Assembly (NCBI GenBank): GCA_038087015.1
Contig: JASBNA010000077.1
Location: forward strand, 1-64,000
DNA length: 64,000 nt
Source: Cerrena zonata
Taxonomy: Eukaryota; Basidiomycota; Agaricomycetes; Polyporales; Cerrenaceae
Direction of reading: 5' to 3'
The notes below the pieces were generated by a model. The model was not told the origin of the DNA. It saw nothing but the letters and a program-made list of their open reading frames with translations, and ran no database searches. Below, piece by piece: positions 28,362 through 39,160 of this stretch. A program made the position numbers and the translations under genes. Within the stretch, counting starts at the first letter, position 1, and each line of letters starts with the position of its first letter.

Positions 28362-31300
28362 ACCGGCGAACTGTCTCAACGTCAGTCTCGCTAGGAATAA
28401 CGATCTCGCATGTACTTGTAGCAGAATTAAACGGACAGTCAATGAATATCCCGTTATCTATTATGCAGCGAGCAAAAACCGTTGAACCAAAAGCCCTCAT
28501 TGACAGTGGAGCTGGAGGAGTCTTTATCGATGCCAATTATGTCGCAAAGCATCAACTTCAGACCACAAAACTGTTAACTCCAATACCAGTCTTCAATGTC
28601 GATGGAACCCCTAATGTCAGAGGATATATTACCGAATGCGTATGGGCCAATACAAAGTTAGGAGACAACAATCACCTAATTAAGTACCTAGTCACCTCCC
28701 TTGGGGACCAAGACGTAATTCTGGGACTCTCATGGCTTCGGCAGTACAATCCGAAGATTGACTGGATTAAAGGAACCGTTGAATTCAGCAAGACAAGGCT
28801 CTATACTCTCACCAGTCGTCTCCGACGAATCTTCCAACTGGAATCGCAACTGCTCCCTAGCTGTGGTCAAGTACGGAAGGTTACATGTGAAACGGTGGAT
28901 GACGATGAAGAAGGAAGGTCCGACGTCCCCTCCAAGGAATCCTCGGGGATAATAGAAGAAGTATCCCAGGAGATTGATGAAGCACAGCCTGACTCGGAAT
29001 CCATGGTGGTAGAAGAAGAAGTACCACAGGAGAACGAAGAACAATTTCAGGAACCAACGGTGGAAGAAAGACTAAAGGAGTTACAACCTCAAGAACTCCT
29101 CATCTCATACATCCAAGGGGAATCTAATTGTCATGTTTGGATAAAAGAGGATGACCCATTAACCATAGAAACTGAGTTTGAAACACCTTGGCACTACGGA
29201 CCACAGATAGGACGTATCACACGCACCATGCATGGGATGAGATATACCTATGGATGTGATGCTTGGATCTGTGCAAAGGTCAACCCGGCAATGGCAATGG
29301 CACAGGAAGCTTCCAAGAAGGAGATGGCAAAACCGCTCGAAGAAATGATTCCTAAAGACTATCACGAGTTCTTAGATGTCTTTGAGAAAAAGAAAGCGGA
29401 AAGATTTCCAGAGTCACATCCTTATGATCATGCCATCAACTTGAAGCCTGACTTCCAGCCAAGGAATTTCAAAATTTACCCGCTATCCCCTCTCGAACAA
29501 ACCAAGCTAGACGAGTTCTTAGATGAAAACCTTCGGAAAGGATATATTCGTCCCTCTCAATCGCCGATGGCAAGTCCCTTCTTTTTCGTAGGAAAAAAGG
29601 ATGGTTCATTACGTCCTTGCCAAGACTACCGGTATCTCAATGAAGGAACTATCAAGGATGCGTATCCCTTACCACTAATCAGTGAATTATTGGACAAGTT
29701 GACAGGGGCTACCATCTTTTCAAAACTAGACCTTCGGAGCGGATACAACAATGTCCGCATCAAAGATGGAGATCAATGGAAAGCGGCATTCAAAACCAAC
29801 AGAGGACTATTCAAACCCACGGTCATGTTTTTTGGACTATGTAATTCCCCTGCTACATTCCAACACATGATGAACGACCTATTTTGAGACATGTTGGATG
29901 AAGGATGGCTTGTCATTTACATGGATGACATGCTGGTCTTTTCAAAAGACAAGGAAACACACCAACAACGGATTCAACGCATCCTACAAAGGCTACGGGA
30001 GAACGATTTGTTTTTGAAGGCGGAGAAATGTGTCTTTGATGCAACAGAAGTAGAATTTTTAGGCCTTATTGTCAAACCAGGTGAACTGCATATGGACCCA
30101 GTCAAATTGGAAGGAATCCGAACTTGGCCACAACTGGAAACGGTCAAGCAAGTACGATCCTTCCTAGGATTTGGAAACTTCTATCGTAAATTCATTCGAC
30201 ATTATGCAGAGCTCGCACGCCCACTGCATTACCTTACCAAGAAGGATGTCACATGGTCATGGACGGAAGAATGCCAGAAAGCATTCGACACGTTGAAAGC
30301 GAAATTTTCCTCGGCACCAGTTCTCAGTATTCCGGACCCCACCAAACCATTTGTATTGGAAACAGATGCCAGCAAATTTGCCACAGGTGCTGTTCTTCGG
30401 CAACGGGACATGAACGGAGATTGGCACCCATGCGGATTCCTGTCACAAAGTTTTTCTCCCGCAGAGAAGAACTATGAAATCTATGATAGAGAACTACTTG
30501 GTATCATTCGTGGGCTAACCGCATGGAGGCACTATTTCGAAGGATCTTCACACAAGCTGGTTATTTGCAGCGACCATCAGAACCTCACATACTTCCGCAT
30601 GCCGCAACGGCTAACACCGCGACAACAACGATGGCATCTATTCCTATCACGGTTTGACTACACCCTGAAATATGTACCAGGAAGCCAAATGGTCATCTCA
30701 GACACAATGTCCAGAAACCCCCTCTATGATGATGACAGTAGCGAAGACACGTTCCAGGTATTACTTCCAGATGCACTATTTGTACGAAGGGTGGATACAA
30801 CTCTGAAAGAACAAATACTCTCTTCCACAACGATGGACCCTATCGTGCGAGATGCAATAGAAGCCCTGAAGTCAAATGGTACGACCGGAATGAAAGCGGA
30901 TCTTCACGACTGGGAAATCAAAGATGGCCTTATCACCTTCAAAGGACGAACATATGTCCCTCAAAATGAAGGTCTTCGCAGGCGTATTGTTCACGACCAC
31001 CATGACCTACCTGTTATGGGACACCCGGGCATATTCAAAACGAAGGAACTGGTTTCTAGGGATTATTGGTGGCCTGGTCTACATTCCTTTGTAACAAACT
31101 ATGTTTTAGGGTGCAGTGTCTGTCAACAGAATAAGGTCAACACTCACCCTACAGTACCACCGATTCATCCAATTCCCACAAAGTCAAATAGACCATTCGC
31201 AGACTGTTCCACCGACTTCATCACAGATCTCCCGCTGTCTCATGGATACGATTCTATCATGGTCGTGGTAGACCATGGCCTTTCGAAGGGGGCAATTTTC

Positions 31301-32245
31301 ACACCCTGCACAAAGAAGATCGATGCATTAGGAACAGCGGAGGCATTACACCAACATGTGTATAAAAGATTTGGGCTAATGGATTCTCTAATATCGGACC
31401 GAGGACCCCAATTCGCTTCTCATGCGTTCAAGGAGCTATTACGCATCATTGGAACGAAATCCAAACTTAGCACCGCCTATCACCCGCAAACAGATGGAGA
31501 AACGGAACGGACCAATCAGGAATTGGAAGGATACCTTAGGATCTTCTGTGACAATAACCCAGAACAATGGTCAACCCTCCTGGCAGATGCCGAGTTTGTT
31601 CATAATAACTGCATCCACGAATCAAGAGGAATGTCACCATTTTACATCATGATGGGATACAACCCCAAATCTATTCCCACCGCGTATCCTAAAACAAATG
31701 TCCCGGCAGTACAAGACCGCATCCAGAACCTCCAGAAGATTTGGGATGAAGCACGAGCAGCACACGAGTTAGCAAGAAGAAAGGTGGCAGACCAGGTATC
31801 ACAGAGATTTACCCCATTCACGAAGGGAACAAAGGTGTGGCTCGAAGGAAAGAATCTCAAGCTCAGATATGAACATCGGAAATTAAAACCGCTAAGGGAA
31901 GGACCCTTCGAAATCACCGAAGTTCTAGGACCATTGACGTACAAACTAAAACTTCCTTACCATTGGAAGATTCATGACGTCTTCCATGCATCCCTGCTGA
32001 CCCCCTACCGTGAGACCGAAGCACATGGACCAAACTTCCTCCTACCTCCTCCGGAGCTAATCGATGGAGATGATGAATATGAAGTAGAAGCCATTCTCTC
32101 ACACCGCAAGATCGGAGGTCACCTGAAGTACCTGGTCAAGTGGAAAGGATATCCGTCCTCCGAGAACACATTCGAACCAGAAGGTAATCTCACCAATGCC
32201 ACCGAGATGCTGACTGCGTATAAAAGGAGATGGAAACTTAGCTAG
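28358..32245 (+). pseudogene. pol: gypsy-2 pol (PR-RT-RH-IN-chromodomain, one in-frame TGA)
   Basis: The -1 frame is open for about 1295 codons except for TGA at 29885-29887, in the context NDLF-stop-DMLDEGW, where Arg (CGA) is expected. Protease: DSGAGG at Asp49. A long Glu-rich linker separates it from [12 protein letters not shown] near residue 521. RNase [14 protein letters not shown]. Integrase: [11 protein letters not shown]...CSVCQ, then a DDE core ([20 protein letters not shown], and a Glu in [12 protein letters not shown]). Chromodomain: [20 protein letters not shown] onward, near the end. Apart from the single stop nothing seems damaged. Readthrough of UGA or supply in trans could still allow mobility. 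Confidence 0.92.
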
Positions 32246-32331
32246 ACACCTCAGCTAAATCCAATCGATCCAAGCTACACAGAATCTCCTCTCAAACATG
32301 TCTTCTCCATGTCTCGCTACTACCTCCAACA

Positions 32332-33075
32332 ATGCTCAACGCCTCGAAGTCTCTTCGTCGAATTCAGGTTTTACGCAACCTGGCAGACCACTTCCACAAC
32401 AGCATCCGCCTCACTCAACGACAAGTTGACCTTGTCAATGCTCGCCTCGAGAACCAGCTTCAGGAAGCTGCAGGCCTCTACCGCGAATTCACAGTCATCC
32501 TCGCTGAACTGGAAGTGAACCTCCTCGCGGTGCGAGTCGAGGGTCTTTCCACCAATTCTGGTGCTCCCACAGCACCATCATCCCCACCTTCCATTCCCAT
32601 TCCCATTGAAACTCCTGTCCCTGTCCGTGTGGAACCAGTGGTCACTGTTCCTAACCACCCTGATATTCCTCCAGGTCGAATGATCAGCCGACCTATCTAC
32701 CCAAGAGATGACGAACCAGTCGATATCCCTTGTGCCGGCATTTGGGGAATAATTCCCTCGGAAGAAATGGAAACGGTTACCATCGATGGGCGTCGCTTCG
32801 CCCTCACCACTGAAGACTGGTTCAAAACCATAGAACTTCCTCCTCACGCCCCTACTCCTCCCCGCTCCACTACTCCTCCCCAAGTCCTCCATGTTGGACT
32901 TCCTGTTATGCGCAACCCTCGCCGACATCACCCTCGCCCCCGACCACGTCGTAATCGACACTCTTCCTCCTCGTCCTCCCCCACTACTGATACGTATGTC
33001 GATGACAACTATGTGGACCACAACATCGACGATGTCGGCATGTCCAACATCACCGACGAACCTGTAGATTACTAA
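32332..33075 (+). CDS. gypsy-2 downstream ORF of 247 codons, unknown function (env position)
   Basis: It is open from an ATG at 32332 to TAA at 33073-33075, between pol and the polypurine tract. The first ~75 residues are predicted helical with a heptad-like pattern (RNLADHFHNSIRLTQRQVDL, LENQLQEAAGLYREFTVILA). A Pro/Val-rich middle follows (SIPIPIETPVPVRVEP), then a globular-looking part with IWGIIPSEEMETVTIDGRRF. An Arg/His/Pro-rich basic stretch (RHHPRPRPRRNRH) and an acidic tail close it. It has no membrane segment, so it does not look like an envelope protein. It has no stop, unlike the other three frames of the element. I do not recognise it. Confidence 0.6.
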   Translation: MLNASKSLRRIQVLRNLADHFHNSIRLTQRQVDLVNARLENQLQEAAGLYREFTVILAELEVNLLAVRVEGLSTNSGAPTAPSSPPSIPIPIETPVPVRVEPVVTVPNHPDIPPGRMISRPIYPRDDEPVDIPCAGIWGIIPSEEMETVTIDGRRFALTTEDWFKTIELPPHAPTPPRSTTPPQVLHVGLPVMRNPRRHHPRPRPRRNRHSSSSSSPTTDTYVDDNYVDHNIDDVGMSNITDEPVDY

Positions 33076-33107
33076 GTAGTTACCAATTTCAGGGAAATTG
33101 TACCCAT

Positions 33108-33120
33108 GAGAAGGGGGTAA
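33108..33120 (+). other. Polypurine tract of gypsy-2
   Basis: GAGAAGGGGGTAA directly before the 3' LTR, sharing the GGGGGTAA-TG junction with gypsy-1. Confidence 0.8.
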
Positions 33121-33464
33121 TGTTACAATGAACGTACACTTTTTCTTTTCTTTTCCTTTTCCTTTCCCTTACTTGTACCTGTGACTCAGTAACCACATGG
33201 CCCGGTAACACATGAACAATCACCAGACTAGCTTACCTATCAGTTCTCCCACATGACGTCATCTGCTCCACAAGTGATGTCATAACTGACGTCATTATGA
33301 CATCATCCTAGTCTAGACTATTCTATTCTCTCACGTAGTACAGCCACGGTCCCTAGTATATAAACCCAGTAGCTCTAGCTTGTATTCCTTAACCTGACCT
33401 AGGCAATCTACCCTTTCTTACCCTGTTTAACTTGTACCTGCGTGAAAGGGCTTCGCCCGTAACA
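33121..33464 (+). repeat. 3' LTR of gypsy-2
   Basis: 344 bp, identical to 25921-26264. It is followed by GGAAC, the 5-bp target duplication. Confidence 0.96.
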
Positions 33465-34790
33465 GGAACCATATGAAGGGAGTAGGACTTACTTCCAATG
33501 ATACTTGGCACAGTGCAAAAACAGTTTTTGCAATCACCATGGATTGTCACCTGGATCAGCTTCAGCTTGGGTACATACTCCCATAGAAGACTCCTTCAAG
33601 TGCCCGTAATGCACAGCCTATTCCAAAGTCACTCGTTAATGACAAAGAATGAAATATTCTAAAGTGGCATGTTGGGGACTATATCAACAGCGAGCAAGTG
33701 AAAAACCATGGGAAAGGTGTTGTACCACCATTCACGATTCCTATCGTGAGGCTTGACAACCCCAAGCCAGACTCGGAGGCAAGCATGATAGCAGTCACAA
33801 AGCAGATGGCAACATCCAAAGGTACCTTAAAACGATCTAAGACAAGTGGCCACACAAAGGATGCAAGCAACAGTGAAGAGGAAAGTGACAAATTACATCA
33901 GGCTTTGTTCGATTCTACAATGAAGGAGATCACATGCAACTTCTACTGTCAGAAGTGTAGATGTGCATGTGTCATCTTGCCTTCTAGCGAGCATCACAAG
34001 GTGACAATAAAGGAAACATCAAAGTAGGTCAGCATGGTGGTGTGTTGTTTATTTCTGTTAATATCACAGCTTCGGTAGTCCTGACTGTTACACTCACAGG
34101 CACTGAAAGTGGGAGGTGCAGACACCTCTAGCGTTCCACCTGGTATTATCGCCAAGTTCCCTGGGGGTTTTACACCCTATAAATTGGGTAAAACCGAACC
34201 AGCAAGTAGTGTCCAAGCAACACCAGCTCTGGATAACTTCAACCAGTTCTTCAACCGTTTCAGCAAACCCACCAGTGTCACAAGCCCCGTATACAAATCA
34301 CCCCACACCTTATGCTCTTCCACCTGGCTCTACTATATCATACTCACTTCTGATAATACCTCAGATGTATCAGCCACCAGTCTTGCCACAATGGCCTGGG
34401 TTTCCCTATTCCGGGCACCCCCCTTTTCCTCCCTCATTTAGCCCAGTATTTCCACCGGCATATGTCCCACCTACTTACCCTCCATACTATCCTGACCGTG
34501 ACCATTATAATTACCCTCAAGTCAGACACCCAGCTAGGCCTCAGGCCGCCTTACCTTCCCATGCTCGACAGGATTATCCTGAATACATCGAATGGTCAAG
34601 GGACCATTATAGGACATACTCTGAACAGCCAAGAGATCATTACGGCTACTACAGTGATCACCAAGCAGTTGATCACTGCACAACAGCACATTCGCATTTG
34701 AGTCGCTTTGATCATCTTGATTGCTACGAACCCCCCAATCATTGGCCAGGCCCATCTCACACTCCACTCAATCATGATTATCATGATTGA
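33465..34790 (+). pseudogene. Right fragment of the unknown gene split by gypsy-2
   Basis: Readable exon-like blocks are 33698-34027 (VVPPFTIPIVRLDNPKPDSE, then an acidic/Ser stretch and a cluster FYCQKCRCACVI with four Cys) and 34084-34790. In the second block, an IIAKFPGGFTPYKLG segment is followed in another frame by a Pro/Tyr-rich tail with repeats around RDHYNYP, RDHYRTYSEQ and RDHYGYYSD. The frames do not join cleanly, and stops occur between 33,470 and 33,690. I do not recognise the family. The low-complexity tail resembles disordered regions of regulatory proteins. Confidence 0.35.
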
Positions 34791-34982
34791 CATTCACCAA
34801 GTCAGTCACCTAGGTCACCTAAATGATGACGACTAGCATCATTCACCGCTGATCAGTATGAGCAGAATCATGAGTACTTCAATTATGAACACAGCCATGA
34901 CCAGAACCATGACTAAGAGTTTATTTCAACCATTACACCTATAATTTCAATGCTTCATTGATGTCCCATTGTTTTTGAGCTG

Positions 34983-36243
34983 TTAAGGATACTTAATGTG
35001 TATTTTAGCATAATGGTTTATATATGGGCTATGATGATAGAACACATGTGCGTTCTCAGGCATGATCAAGTACACTGCCTCAAAAAGCATTTTGTACACC
35101 TCTGCAATATCCTCAAGATTTGTGCCTGTTGTACCTGAGCGAGAGAAATGCGCAAAATGTTTACGGATATATGCTTTTATTGAGGAGAATGCTTGCTCAA
35201 TGGGATTGAAGTCAGGGGAATATGCCAGAAGAAACTCCATCTTCCTACCACTAAATGATACAGTCAAGCCATCAAATTTAGCATATACAGAAGGATTAAT
35301 AACATACCGGGACTCGATCAACTCAGCAATCTCTGGTGCCTTGTGAATTCAACAATTATCCATTACTATTACTGAGTTTGGTGCAGGGTATGGTTGCATC
35401 AAGTCAAGAAGAGTTTCAATAAATGTTTTGAAGCGCTTGGTATTGAAGGAGCCTTCGACAACATGACAGAAGAATATTCCATCGAGTGAAATTGCAGGCA
35501 GGATGGAGTACCTATGCAAAGTCATAAGCCTGGGCTCGGTTGATTGGAAGATGGTACTGCATCATTTACCTCTTCCCACGCATAAAGAAGCACTTGCACT
35601 CTGCTTGTTGTCCTTTCAAAGCCCATGCATATCCCTGGTAAGTAGTTTGACGGTCAAATGAACTCTCATCAACAAAAACAAGTTGTCGAGCTTCATAGAG
35701 AAGACCCATACATAATATGTACTTTTGTCAATTTGCTTCATTACGTTCCAATGCTAACTTGGTAATCTGAGAGGAACCAAACATGAACCCTACGAGACCA
35801 AGCACTACTAGGGAAACAATACATTTTTACGTGTGAATCCCATTTTACGAAGAGCTCTCCATACAGTCCACCTTGAGACAGAATGTCCCATCAGATCCTC
35901 GAGTTGATGCATGAACTCATCCATATACATATCTGGTAAGTGCTCTATATTACCAATGAGAATCTAGAACTGGGGACATTGTCAATAAAAGCGAATGAAG
36001 AATCAGATGGCAGTATACAGAAAGGTCACTGTTACTGAGTTTGTTATGGGCATCATGGCATGTTGAGGCTGGTAGAACATGTCCCATTCTGTATAGAACT
36101 TGAAAGACTCGCTGGATGGTTTGCTTGGGCACACCAGTCTGCATGGCAATTTCATTGATGGTAAGATTTTGTTGGTAGTGCATATGAACAAGAACCCATC
36201 GGAGGTCTTCAGAGAGAGGCTTTGCGCGAGGTGCGCATGCCAT
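34983..36243 (-). pseudogene. Tc1/mariner-IS630-type (DDE_3) transposase pseudogene
   Basis: The minus strand shows, in order, an HTH block (KPLSEDLRWVLVHMHYQQNL, EIAMQTGVPKQTIQRVF; 36220-36090). A second DNA-binding stretch follows (SVSRWTVWRALRKMGFTRKN; about 35,900-35,840). The DDE core has the first Asp in LVFVDESSFDRQTTYQG (about 35,690-35,640). The second Asp is in VIVMDNC (about 35,385-35,360), and the Glu is in SPDFNPIEQAFSSIKAYIRK (about 35,235-35,180). Frames shift several times. A TGA follows MDNC where the family usually has Arg before IH. I found no terminal inverted repeats or TA duplication. Dead copy. Confidence 0.85.
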
Positions 36244-36676
36244 TCAAACTGAACTAGACAGTAGGGGGGATCACAGATAGCACTAGGGCATTCATCAGGA
36301 AGATTAGTAACACTGATCACGATGACGAATGAGGGTATTGACCCAAGGACATACAGGGGTATGTGTGTTCAAGTTGCTAGGCGGGATCAGCACCGGGAAG
36401 AGCGAAGTTGGCACAAAGCCAGAAATCGTGATACCATGCTATGCGGGTCAATTATCTGAACTTGTTTCTGAAAGAAACAAGAGAATCGATGAGGAACTGA
36501 CCGATATACTGTTGTTCGAGATGTAAAAAGTGGGAACATGCAAAAAATGTTCAAATCTGGTTTTCTTTCCACTATGCTGTGCGGGAAAGTGAGCTTAACG
36601 CACAAGAGAAGGAATGAAGTGAATAGACAAAGCCCTTACTGAGATATTCATGTTCAAATTTTGAGATCGTCGTTGG
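36244..36676. other. Unassigned sequence between transposase remnant and solo LTR
   Basis: A 65-codon frame at 36329-36526 encodes LLGGISTGKSEVGTKPEIVI and similar, but it has no recognised family, no introns and no context. I see nothing else supported here. Confidence 0.3.
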
Positions 36677-37122
36677 TGTTACAGACTATACTCTGACGCT
36701 CGGATAGCCCCTAGGTTAGGGTTACAATTCAGGGATTCCCCAGGGATTCCCCCTCGCTTCTATTGCCTCGTGACAAGTACGCTTCCATTTGCCTTTACCC
36801 TTTGTAGTTATAGTGTTCCCACACATATGCCCGCCATCGCCGAAGCTTCTGAGCTTCCTCCGTCCTATTATTAGTTTAGCTTCTGCTTCTTGTCTTCTGC
36901 CGCCTTCTGCCGTTCCGTCTGCCTTCCGTATCTATAGTTAGCACGCACTGCCTTCGTGCACGGACCATCTTAGCTAGTATAAGTAGTTGCCCTTTGTACA
37001 GATCAAGCCAAGCTTGATCTACCCATCGCTACCGGTCTATACATCTCATAACGCTACCTTGTCTTGTGTAGTCTCGGCTCTACTTGGGTACCTATAAGTT
37101 ATAACCAGGGTCGGTTGTAACA
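36677..37122. repeat. Solo LTR (446 bp)
   Basis: It begins TGTTACAGAC and ends GGTTGTAACA, flanked on both sides by GTTGG (36672-36676 and 37123-37127). Such ends with a 5-bp duplication are what is left when an LTR retrotransposon recombines out between its LTRs. The sequence does not match the three Ty3 LTRs in the window, so it represents another family. Confidence 0.8.
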
Positions 37123-37127
37123 GTTGG

Positions 37128-39160
37128 AGGCAAGTGGCAGTGCGGTGCACAGAAAATGGCCGGCGCCTTGGTGCTTGCACCCAGCAATAACTTGCTTCCT
37201 TTACTACACCACTCATTCCCTCTCACTGGCACCCCTAACAAACTCAGGCTGTACAATTCCTTACCTTATATATCTGCTCCTTGTCTCACTAGGCCAGTGA
37301 TGTGCTGATCAGGGGTTAGGGGTCGGTCCATAACTTTCAAGGTTTCAGGTGACTGGAAAACTGGAGATGTCAAATATGTCAAAGGTCGCAGAGCTTCCAG
37401 ATGCAATTGAGATGAGGCACAACTCAAACACAACCTTCAGCTTGAGAGCTTCTAGGTAATGTGAATATTACGCACAGACCCTTGACTTCTAGTACAAACC
37501 CCCCCTCTCGGCTAGACCCATTGACTTCGACCTAACCATTGCCTCTTGGTATAGGACTGCATAGACTTCTGGCCACACCCACATAATTGGACTGACTGGA
37601 GGTCAAACTTGTAAAAACTTACACCAAGGAACTTATGCTCCAACCTTGCAAACATTCTAGTTCAGCACTCTCCTTGTCATCTCACGGTGCACCACACGCT
37701 CACGGTCTATATTCATCACCCTTCAGTGATGCTCAAAACATTGACTGATTGGAGTTGATGAGCTGAAGGCAAGAACGGTCTCTTGTGTTATCATACGTCT
37801 CATCCAAGATGCAAGATTTTTACAAATGTAATCAAGGAGGGAAGTTTTTGAAACACAAATTTGCACTCTGTGTCTGAGTACCCAAGGTACATCCAAATTA
37901 CTCTATTCCAACCCATTTTCTGAGGTTGTTTGTGCCCCTGCACACTCTCCCAATCTGTCTAACCTGTCAGACAATGTCATACCTTCTCCTTATGGATGAC
38001 AAAATAATTTCCTTGGCAAGATCTGATCCATTGTAATTGTAGTACGTTCGACTATCCTGTCTCTTGTTGTTCATGAATTGTACCAATGAGTTTGAAAAGA
38101 TGTTTCCTTCAGCCAATGAGTGGTCCCAACCTATTGGGGATACAAACATTTCTATAAGTGATACGAGGCCATTGACACTCACATTCACCAATTGACACTA
38201 CAGTGACCCGTGACAAATAATATTGATGTCAAGTTTGATTTCTGGACATCCATGAACAATGACATAGGCATTCTAATTCGCACAAAGTACATCCACATAG
38301 TCAAAGTGTAGGTATATGCTGCTAATTTAAGCTTGCTTTCTAGCAATCAATCTTTGGGTTGTCATTGTTGGATCACGACTATGTCTTGACTTTCTAAAAG
38401 TAGCAAGTGATGTGAGAACGGTACTAGGTCCGTTACTAGGATATTCTGAAAAACAAACTCGTCGGACCATCCATACTCAAGCTTGAAGCCACATTTGCAT
38501 TAATGCTAACCTTGTAGCATTCCTGCAACAGGCCTCACAGGATCACAATTTGTTGCGTATTCAATCGAGAATTGAAGTATTGGATGGTCCACAACAAAGA
38601 ACCCATCGGTCTCTATCTGAAAAGTTTCCCCTTCGCGCATTGATCAATATTGCTTTATGTCTTATCGGTAGTGTCAATTTTGAATGATATCTTGCAACTT
38701 TCTGATACAGGCCAGAAGAAACATATGAATGGCATATTAAATAATAATCATGTATTTAACACTGTTTTCCCAGATATACTTTCATGGATGGTACCGAGGT
38801 CTCCGGAATGGCCTTTGTGGCCGCTATTTCCATGTAACTCCTGTGCTACTGGTTGTAGTTCAATTAAACCTCATGGAGAGATATCAGTGTGAGCCTTGCT
38901 TTGCAGCTTCTGGCTGGTCACAAGGTGCCTTCCTGTGCAAAGACATTTTTACTCTACTTCCGATATCAATAAGACAGCCACTAGCTCTCACACTGGCAAC
39001 GCATCCATACTAGTCTCCTATTCACGGATCCCCTTCGCTGTTGCCTTTCACTAGTTGCCTTCAAACCGACTGCCACTGATATACGTCATCCACGGCAATG
39101 GTTCCTAAACTGACTTTGACTGGTACATTCAGGTTATTTGCTAACCAATTTCTATACTCA
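37128..39160. other. Non-coding or unreadable stretch
   Basis: About 2 kb with no convincing gene on either strand. Short frames (for example 37967-38191 minus and 38650-39013 plus) lack recognisable domains. It may hold the promoter and first exon of the NLR-like remnant that follows. Confidence 0.35.

Larger units (their letters stand above)
25921..33464 (+). mobile_element. Young Ty3/gypsy chromovirus 'gypsy-2' with two extra ORFs
   Basis: A 7544-bp element with identical 344-bp LTRs (25921-26264 and 33121-33464), flanked by GGAAC on both sides (25916-25920 and 33465-33469). The order is LTR, self-priming PBS, small ORF (26362-26685), gag, -1 frameshift, pol, a 247-codon ORF, purine tract and LTR. 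Identical LTRs mean very recent insertion or conversion. Even so, the small ORF, gag and pol each hold exactly one in-frame TGA. The two extra ORFs are not part of the usual Ty3 gene set. Confidence 0.95.

Noticed and set aside
32332..33075. Downstream ORF of gypsy-2 as a retroviral-type envelope gene
   Set aside because: It has no signal peptide, membrane segment or cleavage-site pattern; only its position resembles env.
34900..36330. Terminal inverted repeats and a TA duplication for the Tc1-type remnant
   Set aside because: I compared the flanks by eye and found no convincing pair, so the element limits were not called.
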